From positions 1 to 45,189 of the forward strand of contig JAZOSN010000018.1 in the NCBI GenBank assembly GCA_045657105.1: a stretch of DNA of 45,189 nt, written 5' to 3'. Position numbers and translations under genes: made by a program. This DNA comes from SIG672 sp045657105 (GTDB lineage: Bacteria > Bacillota > Clostridia > Oscillospirales > CAG-272). Under the pieces are notes generated by a model that was given only the letters and a program-made list of their open reading frames with translations, was not told the DNA's origin and made no database searches. Shown piece by piece: positions 25,971 to 34,475 of this stretch (within the stretch, counting starts at the first letter, position 1; every line of letters begins with the position of its first letter).

Positions 25971-26897
25971 TTAAAGCAGGGGCTTATCGTCCGCAGGTGC
26001 CTCGGGCGCCTTCAAGGTCTTATCTGTATTCAGAACCGAAGCAAGTGCAAAATATGCTACTGCGTAAGCGCCCTCGCTTGCCGCCAAGATGAGATCGGCG
26101 CTTGTAAGTATCGAAACTGCCGATATCGCGGTGAGAACTCCGAGGATAATAAAGCAAGCTCTGACACCGCCGAGCCTGAGCTCGGTCTCGTTATTCAGAA
26201 TGAGTGCCTCGGAAGTGCTTGTAAACTGCCTGCTTAGCTTATGCACCATAAGCTCGTTAAAGATTATCATAACCACTGCGGCAATTATAAATATGACAGC
26301 AAGAACTATCATTATAATTCCCAGAAAATCCGCAAGAGTAATTCCGAAATATTCGTTTATTTCGGCACGCATTTCTTTGAAATCGTCGAGATCCGCCTCG
26401 CCTATTTCCATATAAATATTCACGTAAGGATCGTCATTGCCGCTTAAAAGCGATTCGATCGCGTTATCGATCTCGGCGTCAAGAGTCATCACGTTAGGAG
26501 CAAAGACAAGAAAAAGTGTAGCGGCTATGATCATAATGACAATACCGATTATAGTGACTATATAGTAGGCTTTAAGCACGCCCGAAAGGAATTTTATTTC
26601 TTTAAGAGGCGTTTCTCTTTTGGCAACTGAGTGCACCATCCACATACCAATAGTGAACAAGATAGCGAAAACGTCGATAGATCCTGCAATCACAGACGCA
26701 CCTGCCATAACCGTATATGCAACAGTAGCCACAAAAAACGCCTTAGATGAGAATATTGCCTTGATCTTATCGGCAAAATTCTTTCCCTTATCCTCGACGG
26801 GCGGAGCATCAAAATTGTCAAAGCTCGGCGTTTCGGGCGTATAGCTCTCCGTATAAGAGCTCTGATTTTCGTTTAAATTAAAATCGTTCTGATTCAT
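25971..26897 (-). CDS. Polytopic membrane protein of unknown function
   Basis: 308 residues. A polar, Asn/Ser/Tyr-rich N-terminus of about 45 residues is followed by roughly six hydrophobic segments: near 52-72, 74-92, 107-133, 188-216, and two between 240 and 285. No catalytic motif is recognisable. The ATG at 26897 is preceded by AAAGGAAAT. It is monocistronic between spoIVA and the EF-G-like gene. A similar plan (soluble low-complexity N-terminus then a multi-spanning body) is common among clostridial proteins without assigned function; no function is proposed. Confidence 0.8.
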   Translation of the reverse strand: MNQNDFNLNENQSSYTESYTPETPSFDNFDAPPVEDKGKNFADKIKAIFSSKAFFVATVAYTVMAGASVIAGSIDVFAILFTIGMWMVHSVAKRETPLKEIKFLSGVLKAYYIVTIIGIVIMIIAATLFLVFAPNVMTLDAEIDNAIESLLSGNDDPYVNIYMEIGEADLDDFKEMRAEINEYFGITLADFLGIIMIVLAVIFIIAAVVMIIFNELMVHKLSRQFTSTSEALILNNETELRLGGVRACFIILGVLTAISAVSILTSADLILAASEGAYAVAYFALASVLNTDKTLKAPEAPADDKPLL

Positions 26898-26959
26898 ATT
26901 TATTTCCTTTCTGTATTATAAAAAGTCAGACGGAGCGGGAAAACCGCTCCGCCGAAATT

Positions 26960-29023
26960 TTACTTGTCTTCCGAAGCAGCCTTTGCCTCTGCTATTACCT
27001 TCTGAGCGATGTTCGAAGGAACCTCATCGTAACGGGTTACCTTGTAAACAAAGCTTCCTCTTCCCTGTGTCGTCGCAAGCAGTGCGATAGCGTAGTCGGT
27101 CATTTCTGCCTTGGGAACCTCTGCCTGAACGGTGGTGTATCCCGGTCTTTCGCTCGAAGGCTCCATTCCGAGAACCGCGCCGCGGCGTTTACCGTTAATA
27201 TCTCCCATAACGTCGCCGAGTACCGACTCGGGGATGGTTACACTGAGCTCACCGATCGGCTCGAGGAGAACCGGCTTTGCAAGAGGAAGTCCGGTCTTAT
27301 ATGCGATAGAAGCCGCCATCTTGAAGGAAAGCTCGTTAGAGTCAACGTCGTGGTAAGATCCGTCGTAAAGGTCTGCCGCAAGATTTACTACGGGGTATCC
27401 CGCAAGAACACCCTTCTGCATAGCCTCTTGAAGTCCCTTTTCGATTGCCGGGAAGAAGTTCTTCGGAACCGATCCGCCGACAACGCTCGTGGTGAAGGTA
27501 AGTCCCTCTGCCTCGCCGGGAGTAAATCTGATCTTTACGTCACCGTACTGACCGTGTCCGCCCGACTGCTTCTTGTGCTTGCCCTGAACGTCTGCTCTGC
27601 CCTTGATCGTTTCTCTGTATGCGATCTTGGGAGTGGAGAGCTCTGCCGCAGGACCGCCGCGAGCCTTTACCTTCGAAAGAACGACATCGATCTGCATATC
27701 GCCCATCGCACTGAGAAGGAGCTGACGGGTTTCGGAGTCATTCTCGAATTTAACCGTCTTATCCTCGTCCATTATCTTCTGGATACCCTGAACTATCTTA
27801 TCCTCGTCGCCCTTAGCCTTCGGGGATACAGCTACTGTATAAACAGGCTCGGGATATACGGCAGGAGCGTATGCGGGAGCACCCGACGCGGTAAGCGTAT
27901 CGCCCGTGTTGGTATTTACAAGCTTGGTAATAACGCCTATATCACCGCAGGCAAGCGACTGAACCTCGGTCTGCTTCTTTCCGTTCACTATATAGAAATG
28001 AAGGAATTTTTCATCTGTATCGGTAGCGATGTTGCGAAGAGTATCGCCTGCTTTGAGTTCACCGCCGAGAACCTTGAAATACGTGGTTCTTCCGAACTGG
28101 TCAACCGACGTTTTGAAAGCGTATATCGAAGGAGCACCCTCGGTAGCTATCTCGACCGCCTCGCCGTTTGCAAGCTTTTCGGTCTTCTTTGCGGTGTGTC
28201 TGGGGAAGGAGTCTGCGATGATATCCATAACAAGGTCGATACCCCAAAGCTTTGCGGCACTTCCTGCAAATACGGGTACTATCTCACCTGCGATAATTCC
28301 CTCGTGAAGAGCGTTTGCCGCTTCGTCACGGGTGATCTCCTCGCCGTCGAAATATTTCATCATAAGATCGTCGTCGGTAGCCGCAACCGCTTCCATAAGC
28401 TTATCGCGGTAGGTATCGACTCTCTTCTTATATTCGGGATTTATCTCGCCCTCGGTATGCTTACCGGTAGAGCCGTCGTAAACGTACTTTTTAAGGTCGA
28501 GCAGGTTGATGAACGAGCCCTTATCGTAAGCAGGGATAAGTACGGGGCATATTGCCTTACCGAAGGTCTGTGCGAGCGAATCGAACACGTTATGGAAATG
28601 TGCATCGGGGTCGTCGTACTTATTTACGAAGAAAGCGATCGGCAGCTTTGCCTTGGTAGCTCTCTCCCATGCAAGCTCGGTTCCTACCTCGATACCCGAT
28701 TTGGCGTCAACCGTGATGATCGCCGCGTCCGCAACTCTCAGAGCACTGTGTACCTCTCCCTCAAAGTTGAGGAATCCGGGAGTGTCGAGTATGTTGATCT
28801 TGGTTTCCTTCCATACTACGTTAGCAAGTGAAGTATATATAGAAAATCCGCGCTTTATTTCTTCCGCATCAAAGTCGGAAACGGTATTTCCGTCGGGAAC
28901 CTTTCCAAGACGGTCGGTAGTTTTGGTAAAATACAGCATAGCCTCAGCTATCGAAGTTTTTCCGCTTCCGCCGTGACCCATAAAGCATACGTTTCTGATT
29001 TGTTTCGTTGTGAATTGTGCCAT
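26960..29023 (-). CDS. EF-G-like translational GTPase (EF-G2/FusA2 type)
   Basis: 687 residues with EF-G domain order. G1 is GHGGSGKT (16-23) and G4 NKYD (134-137), as in true GTPases, but G3 reads DTPGFLNF (80-87) where EF-G has DTPGHVDF, so the His that activates catalytic water is Phe84. Switch I, RGFSIYTSL (58-66), also departs from the EF-G consensus RGITI. This places it in the EF-G-like paralogue family rather than the essential EF-G. Domain IV and V are present (GHGQYGDVKIRFTP and KRRGAVLGMEPS). The start is supported by AAGGAGA eight bases upstream. Its own promoter, lack of str-operon neighbours and substitutions suggest an auxiliary ribosome-associated role. Confidence 0.93.
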   Translation of the reverse strand: MAQFTTKQIRNVCFMGHGGSGKTSIAEAMLYFTKTTDRLGKVPDGNTVSDFDAEEIKRGFSIYTSLANVVWKETKINILDTPGFLNFEGEVHSALRVADAAIITVDAKSGIEVGTELAWERATKAKLPIAFFVNKYDDPDAHFHNVFDSLAQTFGKAICPVLIPAYDKGSFINLLDLKKYVYDGSTGKHTEGEINPEYKKRVDTYRDKLMEAVAATDDDLMMKYFDGEEITRDEAANALHEGIIAGEIVPVFAGSAAKLWGIDLVMDIIADSFPRHTAKKTEKLANGEAVEIATEGAPSIYAFKTSVDQFGRTTYFKVLGGELKAGDTLRNIATDTDEKFLHFYIVNGKKQTEVQSLACGDIGVITKLVNTNTGDTLTASGAPAYAPAVYPEPVYTVAVSPKAKGDEDKIVQGIQKIMDEDKTVKFENDSETRQLLLSAMGDMQIDVVLSKVKARGGPAAELSTPKIAYRETIKGRADVQGKHKKQSGGHGQYGDVKIRFTPGEAEGLTFTTSVVGGSVPKNFFPAIEKGLQEAMQKGVLAGYPVVNLAADLYDGSYHDVDSNELSFKMAASIAYKTGLPLAKPVLLEPIGELSVTIPESVLGDVMGDINGKRRGAVLGMEPSSERPGYTTVQAEVPKAEMTDYAIALLATTQGRGSFVYKVTRYDEVPSNIAQKVIAEAKAASEDK

Positions 29024-29115
29024 CTTCAAAGTTCTCCTTTTGCGTGTAAAAATATATGTTTTCCGCAAGCACATTGCCTCGCAGCTAATGTGTAGCGTTT
29101 TCGTAACATACTGTA

Positions 29116-29144
29116 ATTATATACTATTTATTTCCATTATGCAA
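29116..29144 (-). promoter_or_regulatory. Sigma-A promoter of the EF-G-like gene
   Basis: Minus strand: TTGCAT (29144-29139), 17 bases, TATAAT (29121-29116), about 92 bases before the start codon. Confidence 0.8.
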
Positions 29145-29211
29145 TAGGTTTTTGAATATTTTTAACAAAAACAACGAAAAAAATATAGAACTTTTTCGCA
29201 TAAAGCCGAGA

Positions 29212-30147
29212 TTATTTCCAATATTTGGATCCTTGCATGCTGTTTCGGCGAACGAGCTCCTTATCTATTTCGTTCATAACGACGAACTTTTTACGGCTCC
29301 ACTCGGGCGCGACAAGACTATCGGGCGCGCCGTCGCCGGTAACGCGTGCTATGACTGTTTCGCTCGGAAGGATCTCGAGCTGATCGCAAACGGTTGAAAC
29401 GTACTCTTCGAGAGTCGGAAGCTCAAACTCTCCCGCGAGATACTGATCGGCCATTTTTGTTCCCTTGATTATATGGAGAAGGTGTATTTTCACCATAAAC
29501 GGTCTGATACGCGCAAGCTCCCTTGCGGTAGCGAGCATCATTTCTCTGCTCTCTCCCGGCAGACCGTTTATTGTATGTACGCAAACGTTCAGTCCTTTAA
29601 GCTTTTCGTAACCCCTTAGAAACTCCTCGTAGGTATGACATCTGTTTATTTTTTCGGCGGTGGAGTCGTGAATAGTTTGAAGTCCGAGCTCAACTGTCAG
29701 AAATGTGCGGGTGTGAAGCTCTCTGAGATAGTCTGCGACCTCATCGGAGATACAGTCTGCGCGTGTTGCAATATCAAGCCCGACCGCATTTGGCAATGCG
29801 AGTGCCTCTTCAAATTTTTCTTTCAGAACCGATAGCGGCGCGTAGGTATTGGTATGCGCCTGAAAATAAGGGATACACAGTCCGCCCTCCCACTTTTTCT
29901 CCATCGTTTTTCTGACGGTAGCATACTGCTCACCTATCGAAAGCATTGGGGACGCCGCAAAATCTCCGCTTCCGCGAGCAGAGCAGTAGGTGCAACCGCC
30001 GACTCCGCGACTGCCATCGATATTAGGACAGGTAAATCCCGCGTCGAGAGTAACCTTGAATACCTTTTTACCGAATTTACTACGGAGAAAATAGTCGTAG
30101 GTATAGTATCTTTTATTTGAATCGGAATAAGGAAATGGATTTATCAT
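29212..30147 (-). CDS. TIGR01212-family radical SAM protein (YtqA-like)
   Basis: 311 residues. The radical SAM cysteines are in the spacing special to this family, C40-x11-C52-x2-C55 (FTCPNIDGSRGVGGCTYC). Downstream GLDIATRADC, TVELGLQT and VCVHTINGLPGE match the Elp3-like radical SAM core. B. subtilis YtqA belongs here; a role in tRNA or another modification has been suspected but the substrate is unknown to me. GGAGAT lies before the ATG. It is separated from the upstream rnfD-like gene by a terminator, so it is probably only partly co-transcribed with it. Confidence 0.9.
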   Translation of the reverse strand: MINPFPYSDSNKRYYTYDYFLRSKFGKKVFKVTLDAGFTCPNIDGSRGVGGCTYCSARGSGDFAASPMLSIGEQYATVRKTMEKKWEGGLCIPYFQAHTNTYAPLSVLKEKFEEALALPNAVGLDIATRADCISDEVADYLRELHTRTFLTVELGLQTIHDSTAEKINRCHTYEEFLRGYEKLKGLNVCVHTINGLPGESREMMLATARELARIRPFMVKIHLLHIIKGTKMADQYLAGEFELPTLEEYVSTVCDQLEILPSETVIARVTGDGAPDSLVAPEWSRKKFVVMNEIDKELVRRNSMQGSKYWK

Positions 30148-30174
30148 TTTTATCTCCGTTTTATGATTTTATGC

Positions 30175-30202
30175 AAAATCGACGGCAGATACCGTCGATT
30201 TT
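30175..30202 (-). terminator. Terminator after the RnfD-like gene
   Basis: Eleven-base stem AAAATCGACGG (30175-30185) with CCGTCGATTTT (30192-30202). It ends the rnfC/rnfD-like transcript right after the second gene, where rnfG would be expected. Confidence 0.85.
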
Positions 30203-30213
30203 CGCTTACAGTA

Positions 30214-31110
30214 TTATTTTTTACGCTTTCCGCCAAACGGAACAGGCTTTGTCACAAGATCAAGAATCGGAGCGAGCAGGCTCACGGCAAGTACACTTAT
30301 CGCCTCGGGTACGGGGAGATCGGTATAGCATCTCAAAACAAATGCCAGAGCTGCAAAGAGTGCTCCGTATATGATTTTTCCTCTGCCCGTGAAAGGCATA
30401 GCACCTCTGTCACAAGCTATAAATATCAGATAGAAAAGAAATCCTCCGCAGAGAAGCTGATAGATCAGATTATCGGTATAGGTCGTCCACTCGGGATAAA
30501 ATGCAAGACAAAGCGCACAAAAGACCACAAGCGAAGAAACGATCGGCATAGGCGAGATCGCTCTTCTGAGAAGGAGATACACGCCCGAAGCGATCAGAAG
30601 CATTACCGAAACACTTCCTATCGCGCCCTCGGTGCTTCCTATGAATATACTAAGCAGACCGTCGCTCGGCATCGCGCCGCCTCTGAACAGATCAAGGAAT
30701 GGAGAGCTCTCGCCTGCAAGAACAGCAGAGATGAGAATTCCGAGTGCCGCAGGAGAAACGAAGCTTACTCTTCTTCCGAGTATTATCAGTGGGTATTTCG
30801 CCAAAGCTATCGCAGACACTGCACCTACCGCGATCACCCATACGGGAATATCGTCAGAAAGTGCAAGAGGAATCAGAGCACCGGTAAGTGCCGCGCCGAA
30901 AAGATCGCCGCCAAGTCTTCTGCGAAGGCAGAAATTAACGAAAAGCTCTGCAAGAACACATACCGCCACTCCAAGTGAAATATTTATAATCGTCCGAGCG
31001 CCGAACATAAAGACAGCCCACACGACCATCGGAACAAGAGCGACCGCCACGTCAAGGTTGTACGTGTCGTATTTATACGTTGCAAAAGGTGGATTTTTCA
31101 GAAAATTCAT
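30214..31110 (-). CDS. Divergent RnfD-like membrane protein
   Basis: 298 residues with about nine hydrophobic segments, the plan of RnfD/NqrB. RnfD is the membrane subunit of the ion-pumping ferredoxin:NAD oxidoreductase and carries FMN bound covalently to a Thr. The family context is visible (FATYKYDTYNLDVAVAL at the start; FIGSTEGAIGSVSVML near the middle matches the GsiGEtSal segment). Two hallmark motifs are altered: the GGLGxNPFNPA loop reads LGRRVSFVSPAA (111-122), and where S-G-A-T-P-L should place the flavinylated Thr there is RGGAMPSD with M147. Its ATG overlaps the rnfC-like stop by four bases. It may be unflavinylated; electron transport function is doubtful. Confidence 0.82.
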   Translation of the reverse strand: MNFLKNPPFATYKYDTYNLDVAVALVPMVVWAVFMFGARTIINISLGVAVCVLAELFVNFCLRRRLGGDLFGAALTGALIPLALSDDIPVWVIAVGAVSAIALAKYPLIILGRRVSFVSPAALGILISAVLAGESSPFLDLFRGGAMPSDGLLSIFIGSTEGAIGSVSVMLLIASGVYLLLRRAISPMPIVSSLVVFCALCLAFYPEWTTYTDNLIYQLLCGGFLFYLIFIACDRGAMPFTGRGKIIYGALFAALAFVLRCYTDLPVPEAISVLAVSLLAPILDLVTKPVPFGGKRKK

Positions 31111-32405
31111 TTGTCGTCACCTCCACCGTTTCCCTGCTTTTTCAGACGTCTTATACTGCTAAGTATCGGTATCTCGTTCGGGCAGACGTATTGGCAGGCG
31201 CCGCACTCTATGCAGGCGTCGGCATCAAAGCGCCTTGATGCTCTGCCTTTTCCTTTTACACCCGCAAAATAGAGGTACATCGGCATAAGCATCATAGGAC
31301 AGTTTCTCGCGCACTCGCCGCATTTTATACATTTTTCGCCTTCAAAGCTCGGAATGCTTTCCGCGTCGAGAATGACAATGGGTGACATCGAGCTTTCGAA
31401 AACGTCGTCCTCGCTCACTTCTCTTCCGCGCAAAAGTCCTCCGACGATGATTCTTGTTTGAGGCGCGGCACTTTCTCCGCAGTATGCGATAATCTCGGAA
31501 AACTTCGTTCCGTAGGGGATCTTTGCATTCATCGGCTCTGTAATATCTCCCGAAACGGTCACATTTTCTGCACTTTCCCTTTCGCCGAAAACGAAGGCTC
31601 TGCCTATCGCAAGTGCCTCACGCCAGTCAAAGACCGCGCAGGCAATTCTCTCGGCATTTTTTGACGCCGAGAGCTCTATTGACGTGAGAGCGTATATAAC
31701 GAGATGCTCGTTATCGCTCGGATACGGAACGTCGGCAAGGACGATTTTTATATTATCTCCTGCGCCTATTTCGTGGGAAAGGCTGTCCGCCTGCGCCCTG
31801 CCTTCTCTGTCGAGAACGATAAAGCCCTCACCGATTTTGAGCGCGGACATAAGTATCTTCATTCCGTTTACTATATCGGACGGAGCTTCGAGAGCTACTC
31901 TGTCTGCGGCACTGTCGTAAGGATCGGAGCAGGTGCAGTTTATAACTATCTGTCTTGCCTTTCCGATTGCCGCCTCTACTTTTTCGCAGAGCGTACGCGG
32001 CTTTTCGGATATTTCTCTGCCGTGAGTGATTATCGCTGCGTCTTTTATCTCTTTTATGAGCATCTCGGGCGTGAGATCGCTTACCTTTATGGCGTTTCTC
32101 TTACCGAAAGGAAGAGCACTCTCGCTCACGCTTTTTGTAAAATCGTTTTCTATTACTATTTCAAAAGATCCCTCGGAAATCTTCTCCGCCGACGTAACTC
32201 TGCCCGATATTCCCGAATACACGAAAGCTCCGCTACCGCTTTTTCCGACCGAGTCACCGATAGCAACAAGATCCCCTGCCGAAACAAGGCACTCGGACAG
32301 TGAAAGATATATATTTTTGGGAGCGAAATCGGTATCCGTCGGCAGAGCCGAGGTGTATTTCACAGCATCGCGAAAAATCTTATTTTTTCGGAAAATTTTA
32401 AGCAT
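31107..32405 (-). CDS. Divergent RnfC-like iron-sulfur protein
   Basis: 432 residues. RnfC is the peripheral NADH/ferredoxin-linked subunit of the Rnf complex. Both C-terminal [4Fe-4S] motifs are intact: CIKCGECARNCP (C359, 362, 365, 369) and CIECGACQYVCP (C398, 401, 404, 408), at the normal distance. An N-terminal biotinyl-like hairpin (VSAGDLVAIGDSVGK, SGISGRV) is present. The GG-x-H-P loop at the start and the YPxGxEkqLi segment of typical RnfC are not recognisable (here LADVPYPSDNEHLVIYAL), so the nucleotide/FMN site may be changed. The start at 32405 is favoured because an upstream GTG at 32453 lies almost on the predicted transcription start. No other rnf genes follow. Confidence 0.85.
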   Translation of the reverse strand: MLKIFRKNKIFRDAVKYTSALPTDTDFAPKNIYLSLSECLVSAGDLVAIGDSVGKSGSGAFVYSGISGRVTSAEKISEGSFEIVIENDFTKSVSESALPFGKRNAIKVSDLTPEMLIKEIKDAAIITHGREISEKPRTLCEKVEAAIGKARQIVINCTCSDPYDSAADRVALEAPSDIVNGMKILMSALKIGEGFIVLDREGRAQADSLSHEIGAGDNIKIVLADVPYPSDNEHLVIYALTSIELSASKNAERIACAVFDWREALAIGRAFVFGERESAENVTVSGDITEPMNAKIPYGTKFSEIIAYCGESAAPQTRIIVGGLLRGREVSEDDVFESSMSPIVILDAESIPSFEGEKCIKCGECARNCPMMLMPMYLYFAGVKGKGRASRRFDADACIECGACQYVCPNEIPILSSIRRLKKQGNGGGDDK

Positions 32406-32522
32406 TTTCGGTAAGATCTCTTTCAAAAATGAATTTTCTGCCCGTGCGGGCACCTTACATATAAATATACCCTATTTCGAAAAAAAAATCAAGTCAATTT
32501 TATTAAGTTTGCAATTTTAATA

Positions 32523-32552
32523 TTGACTTTATTTTTCGGGGGGTGCTATACT
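32523..32552 (+). promoter_or_regulatory. Sigma-A promoter of the glycyl radical enzyme remnant
   Basis: TTGACT (32523-32528), 18 bases, TATACT (32547-32552). It is intact although the gene is broken. Confidence 0.75.
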
Positions 32553-32593
32553 TATTGTAAAGTTCCGCTTCAAATTTCGAGGGAGGAATCGTT

Positions 32594-33420
32594 ATGAGAA
32601 AATTCGGTGACAAGAGCTTTTCCTATCTCAGGAAAAACATGGAAAACGAAGCTATATACGCGCTTACCGAAAAGCCGGTCGTGACCTATTCGTCCGAGCG
32701 CGTGCGCCTTTGGAGTGCTATTGCAAGCGACGTTGCAGACATTCGGTCTCAACCGCTCAAATTCGGAAGAGCGCTCGGTACATTTCTCTCAAAGGTTTCC
32801 ATTCCCGTAAAGGATACCGATATTCTTATCGGGCGTATGGTGGAGGAAAGCTTCACACCGGAAGAAGAAAAGATCTTTCGCGAGAAATATATAAACGAGT
32901 ATCTTCATAAAGAGGGACTCCCTAAATTTATGATCGAAAACGGGCATCAGTCCTTTCGCTGGAAGGATATAATAGATCTCGGTCTCCCCGCCCTTAAAGC
33001 AAACGCCGAAAAGTGTCTTAAAGATCACGAGGCATCAAAGGACCAGGCAAAATGCGATTTCGTACGCGGTGCGATAATGATATACGATGCTATAATTGCG
33101 TTTATAAGCAGATGCGCCGAAGAAGCGGAAAGGAAGGGACTTACCGCGTCCGCCGCGGCTTGCAGAAAAGCAGCTTCGGGCGCTCCCGACACGCTTTAAA
33201 AACAGCGCGGAGCCTTTGACAGACAGACTGTGATCAGTGAGATATACGACCATTTCTACGACACGTTAAAGAGCGGTGATTTTCTGACGGCTCTTCCGAA
33301 AACAAACGAGCCGAACTCAAACGATCTTCGCTTCTACTCCTGTTTTGCCTACGATAACGCTCAAAAGGGCGGACTTCAAGTTCAGCTAAGCGCAGTTGAT
33401 AAGGAGCTCCTGCTCGACGC
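32594..33420 (+). pseudogene. Glycyl radical enzyme (PFL-like) remnant: N-terminus plus a short C-terminal piece
   Basis: The first 201 codons (to the TAA at 33197-33199) match the N-terminal domain of pyruvate formate-lyase-like glycyl radical enzymes: SSERVRLWSAI, DTDILIGRMVEE, then GHQSFRWKDIIDLGLPAL and AIMIYDAIIAFISRCAEEA. Intact enzymes are about 780-850 residues. In the same frame after the stop, a second piece ends in GGLQVQLSAVDKELLLDA, the family's C-terminal strand and helix just before the glycyl radical loop. The whole barrel with the active-site Cys, and the loop R-V-x-G-Y itself, are missing. The start codon still has GGAGG and a promoter. It cannot be a working enzyme. Confidence 0.85.
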
Positions 33421-34049
33421 GAAGGAAAATTGGACATCGACGGAGTAAAGGTTTGTCCGAGCGGCGCGCTCACCGCGTTTGGCAAGGACTATACCGTCGA
33501 CGAGCTTGTAAGCGAGCTTCTCGCAGACGCTGGTTTTTTCGGAGAATGCGGCGGAGTGACCTTTTCGGGCGGAGAATGTCTGCTTCAAAGCGACTTTGTG
33601 CTCGAATGTGCAAAAGAACTCGCAGAGCGTAAAATAAAGATTGCGTTCGACACCTGCGGTGCGGTAGATTATTCAAGCATCGAGAAGTTCCTTCCCTACA
33701 CCGATCTCTTTCTTTACGACATAAAGTGCATAAGCGAAAAAGACATATCGAAAACACCGGAATATCAAACGGAGAAATACTTTCAAACTTCGAGAAGCTA
33801 TATGCATCTGGGGCTCGGATATGGATAAGAATTCCGATAGTAAACGGCTTTAATACCGACAAGGAGGAGCTGCTCCTGATAAAAGAATATCTCGACAGAT
33901 TTCCGAATACCGAGAGGATCGAGCTGCTCAGGTATCACGAGCTCGGGCTTGACAAGTACGAGCTTTTGGGAAAGCCTTATACTCTTTCGGATAGCTCAAA
34001 TCTCTCGGACAACGAGTTTGAGGAGATAAAAAAGTTGCTTAGCAAATAA
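33421..34049 (+). pseudogene. Glycyl radical enzyme activase remnant, truncated and frameshifted
   Basis: The reading begins in mid-protein at DIDGVKVCPSGALT, the end of the ferredoxin-like insert of PflA-type activases, so the N-terminus with the CxxxCxxC SAM cluster is gone. Recognisable segments follow: GECGGVTFSGGECLLQSDF, IAFDTCGAVD, DLFLYDIKCISEKD. Near 33745 the frame shifts by one base: the continuation HIENTGISNGEILSNFEKL, then IRIPIVNGFNT, is in another frame to the stop at 34049. The context gaXcat to gacat indicates loss of one base after the KD codons. The junction to the enzyme remnant at about 33420 is a deletion. A five-A run close by means a sequencing error could explain the frameshift, but not the two deletions. 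Confidence 0.85.
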
Positions 34050-34053
34050 AAGT

Positions 34054-34080
34054 AAAACGCCGCATTTGCGGCGTTTTTTT
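34054..34080. terminator. Terminator after the activase remnant, shared with the convergent small gene
   Basis: Stem AAAACGCCGC (34054-34063) with GCGGCGTTTT (34068-34077), followed by T residues to 34080 and preceded by A residues. Confidence 0.9.
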
Positions 34081-34231
34081 AACATTCCTCGCACATCGAA
34101 GGCATTTTTTTCTTCTTGCGGCAGATGCGTTTTATCATACATACCGCGGCAAAAACTATAAGCGCCCCTACTATCATAAGCAGTATCATTCTGCCTTCCT
34201 TGTTTTCTGTCATACGTTTTATCATTCCCAT
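34079..34231 (-). CDS. 50-residue membrane protein ending in CEEC
   Basis: A short gene with start ATG at 34231, an AAAGG site about 11 bases upstream, and stop at 34079-34081 on the shared terminator. The protein is basic at the N-terminus (MGMIKRMTENKEGRM), has one hydrophobic segment (about residues 15-33), then a basic stretch (KRICRKKKK) and the C-terminus PSMCEEC with a CxxC pair. This plan (single TM, basic flank, terminal Cys pair) resembles FeoB-associated Cys-rich membrane proteins, but no feo gene is present and the family is unproven. Codon pattern and ribosome site make a real gene likely. Confidence 0.6.
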   Translation of the reverse strand: MGMIKRMTENKEGRMILLMIVGALIVFAAVCMIKRICRKKKKMPSMCEEC

Positions 34232-34405
34232 TTTTGCACCGACACCTTTCAGATATTTTCTGTGTTTAAGGTAACCGAAAAAGGTCTGTTTTATGCAGAT
34301 ATATCCATTTATTTTTTGTATTTTGAAATCATCTGAATTTATCGCATTATAATATTAAATTTTTCAGTTTTTTTCAAAATTCCCTACTATTTTTTCAATA
34401 TCGCC

Positions 34406-34434
34406 TTGACTTTGCGGATACGGCGTGATAAAAT
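34406..34434 (+). promoter_or_regulatory. Sigma-A promoter of the PfkB-like gene
   Basis: TTGACT (34406-34411), 17 bases, TAAAAT (34429-34434). The stretch 34232-34405 upstream is AT-rich and shows nothing else recognisable. Confidence 0.85.
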
Positions 34435-34475
34435 GAATATGTATATAATTCTAAATCAACCTAGGAGGTGTGCCC

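Noticed and set aside
27350..28831. Long open frame of 493 codons on the plus strand
   Set aside because: Antisense to the EF-G-like gene; composition is an artefact of codon bias and no family motif is present.
30214..32405. A complete Rnf operon
   Set aside because: Only C- and D-like genes are present; the next gene is a TIGR01212 radical SAM protein behind a terminator.
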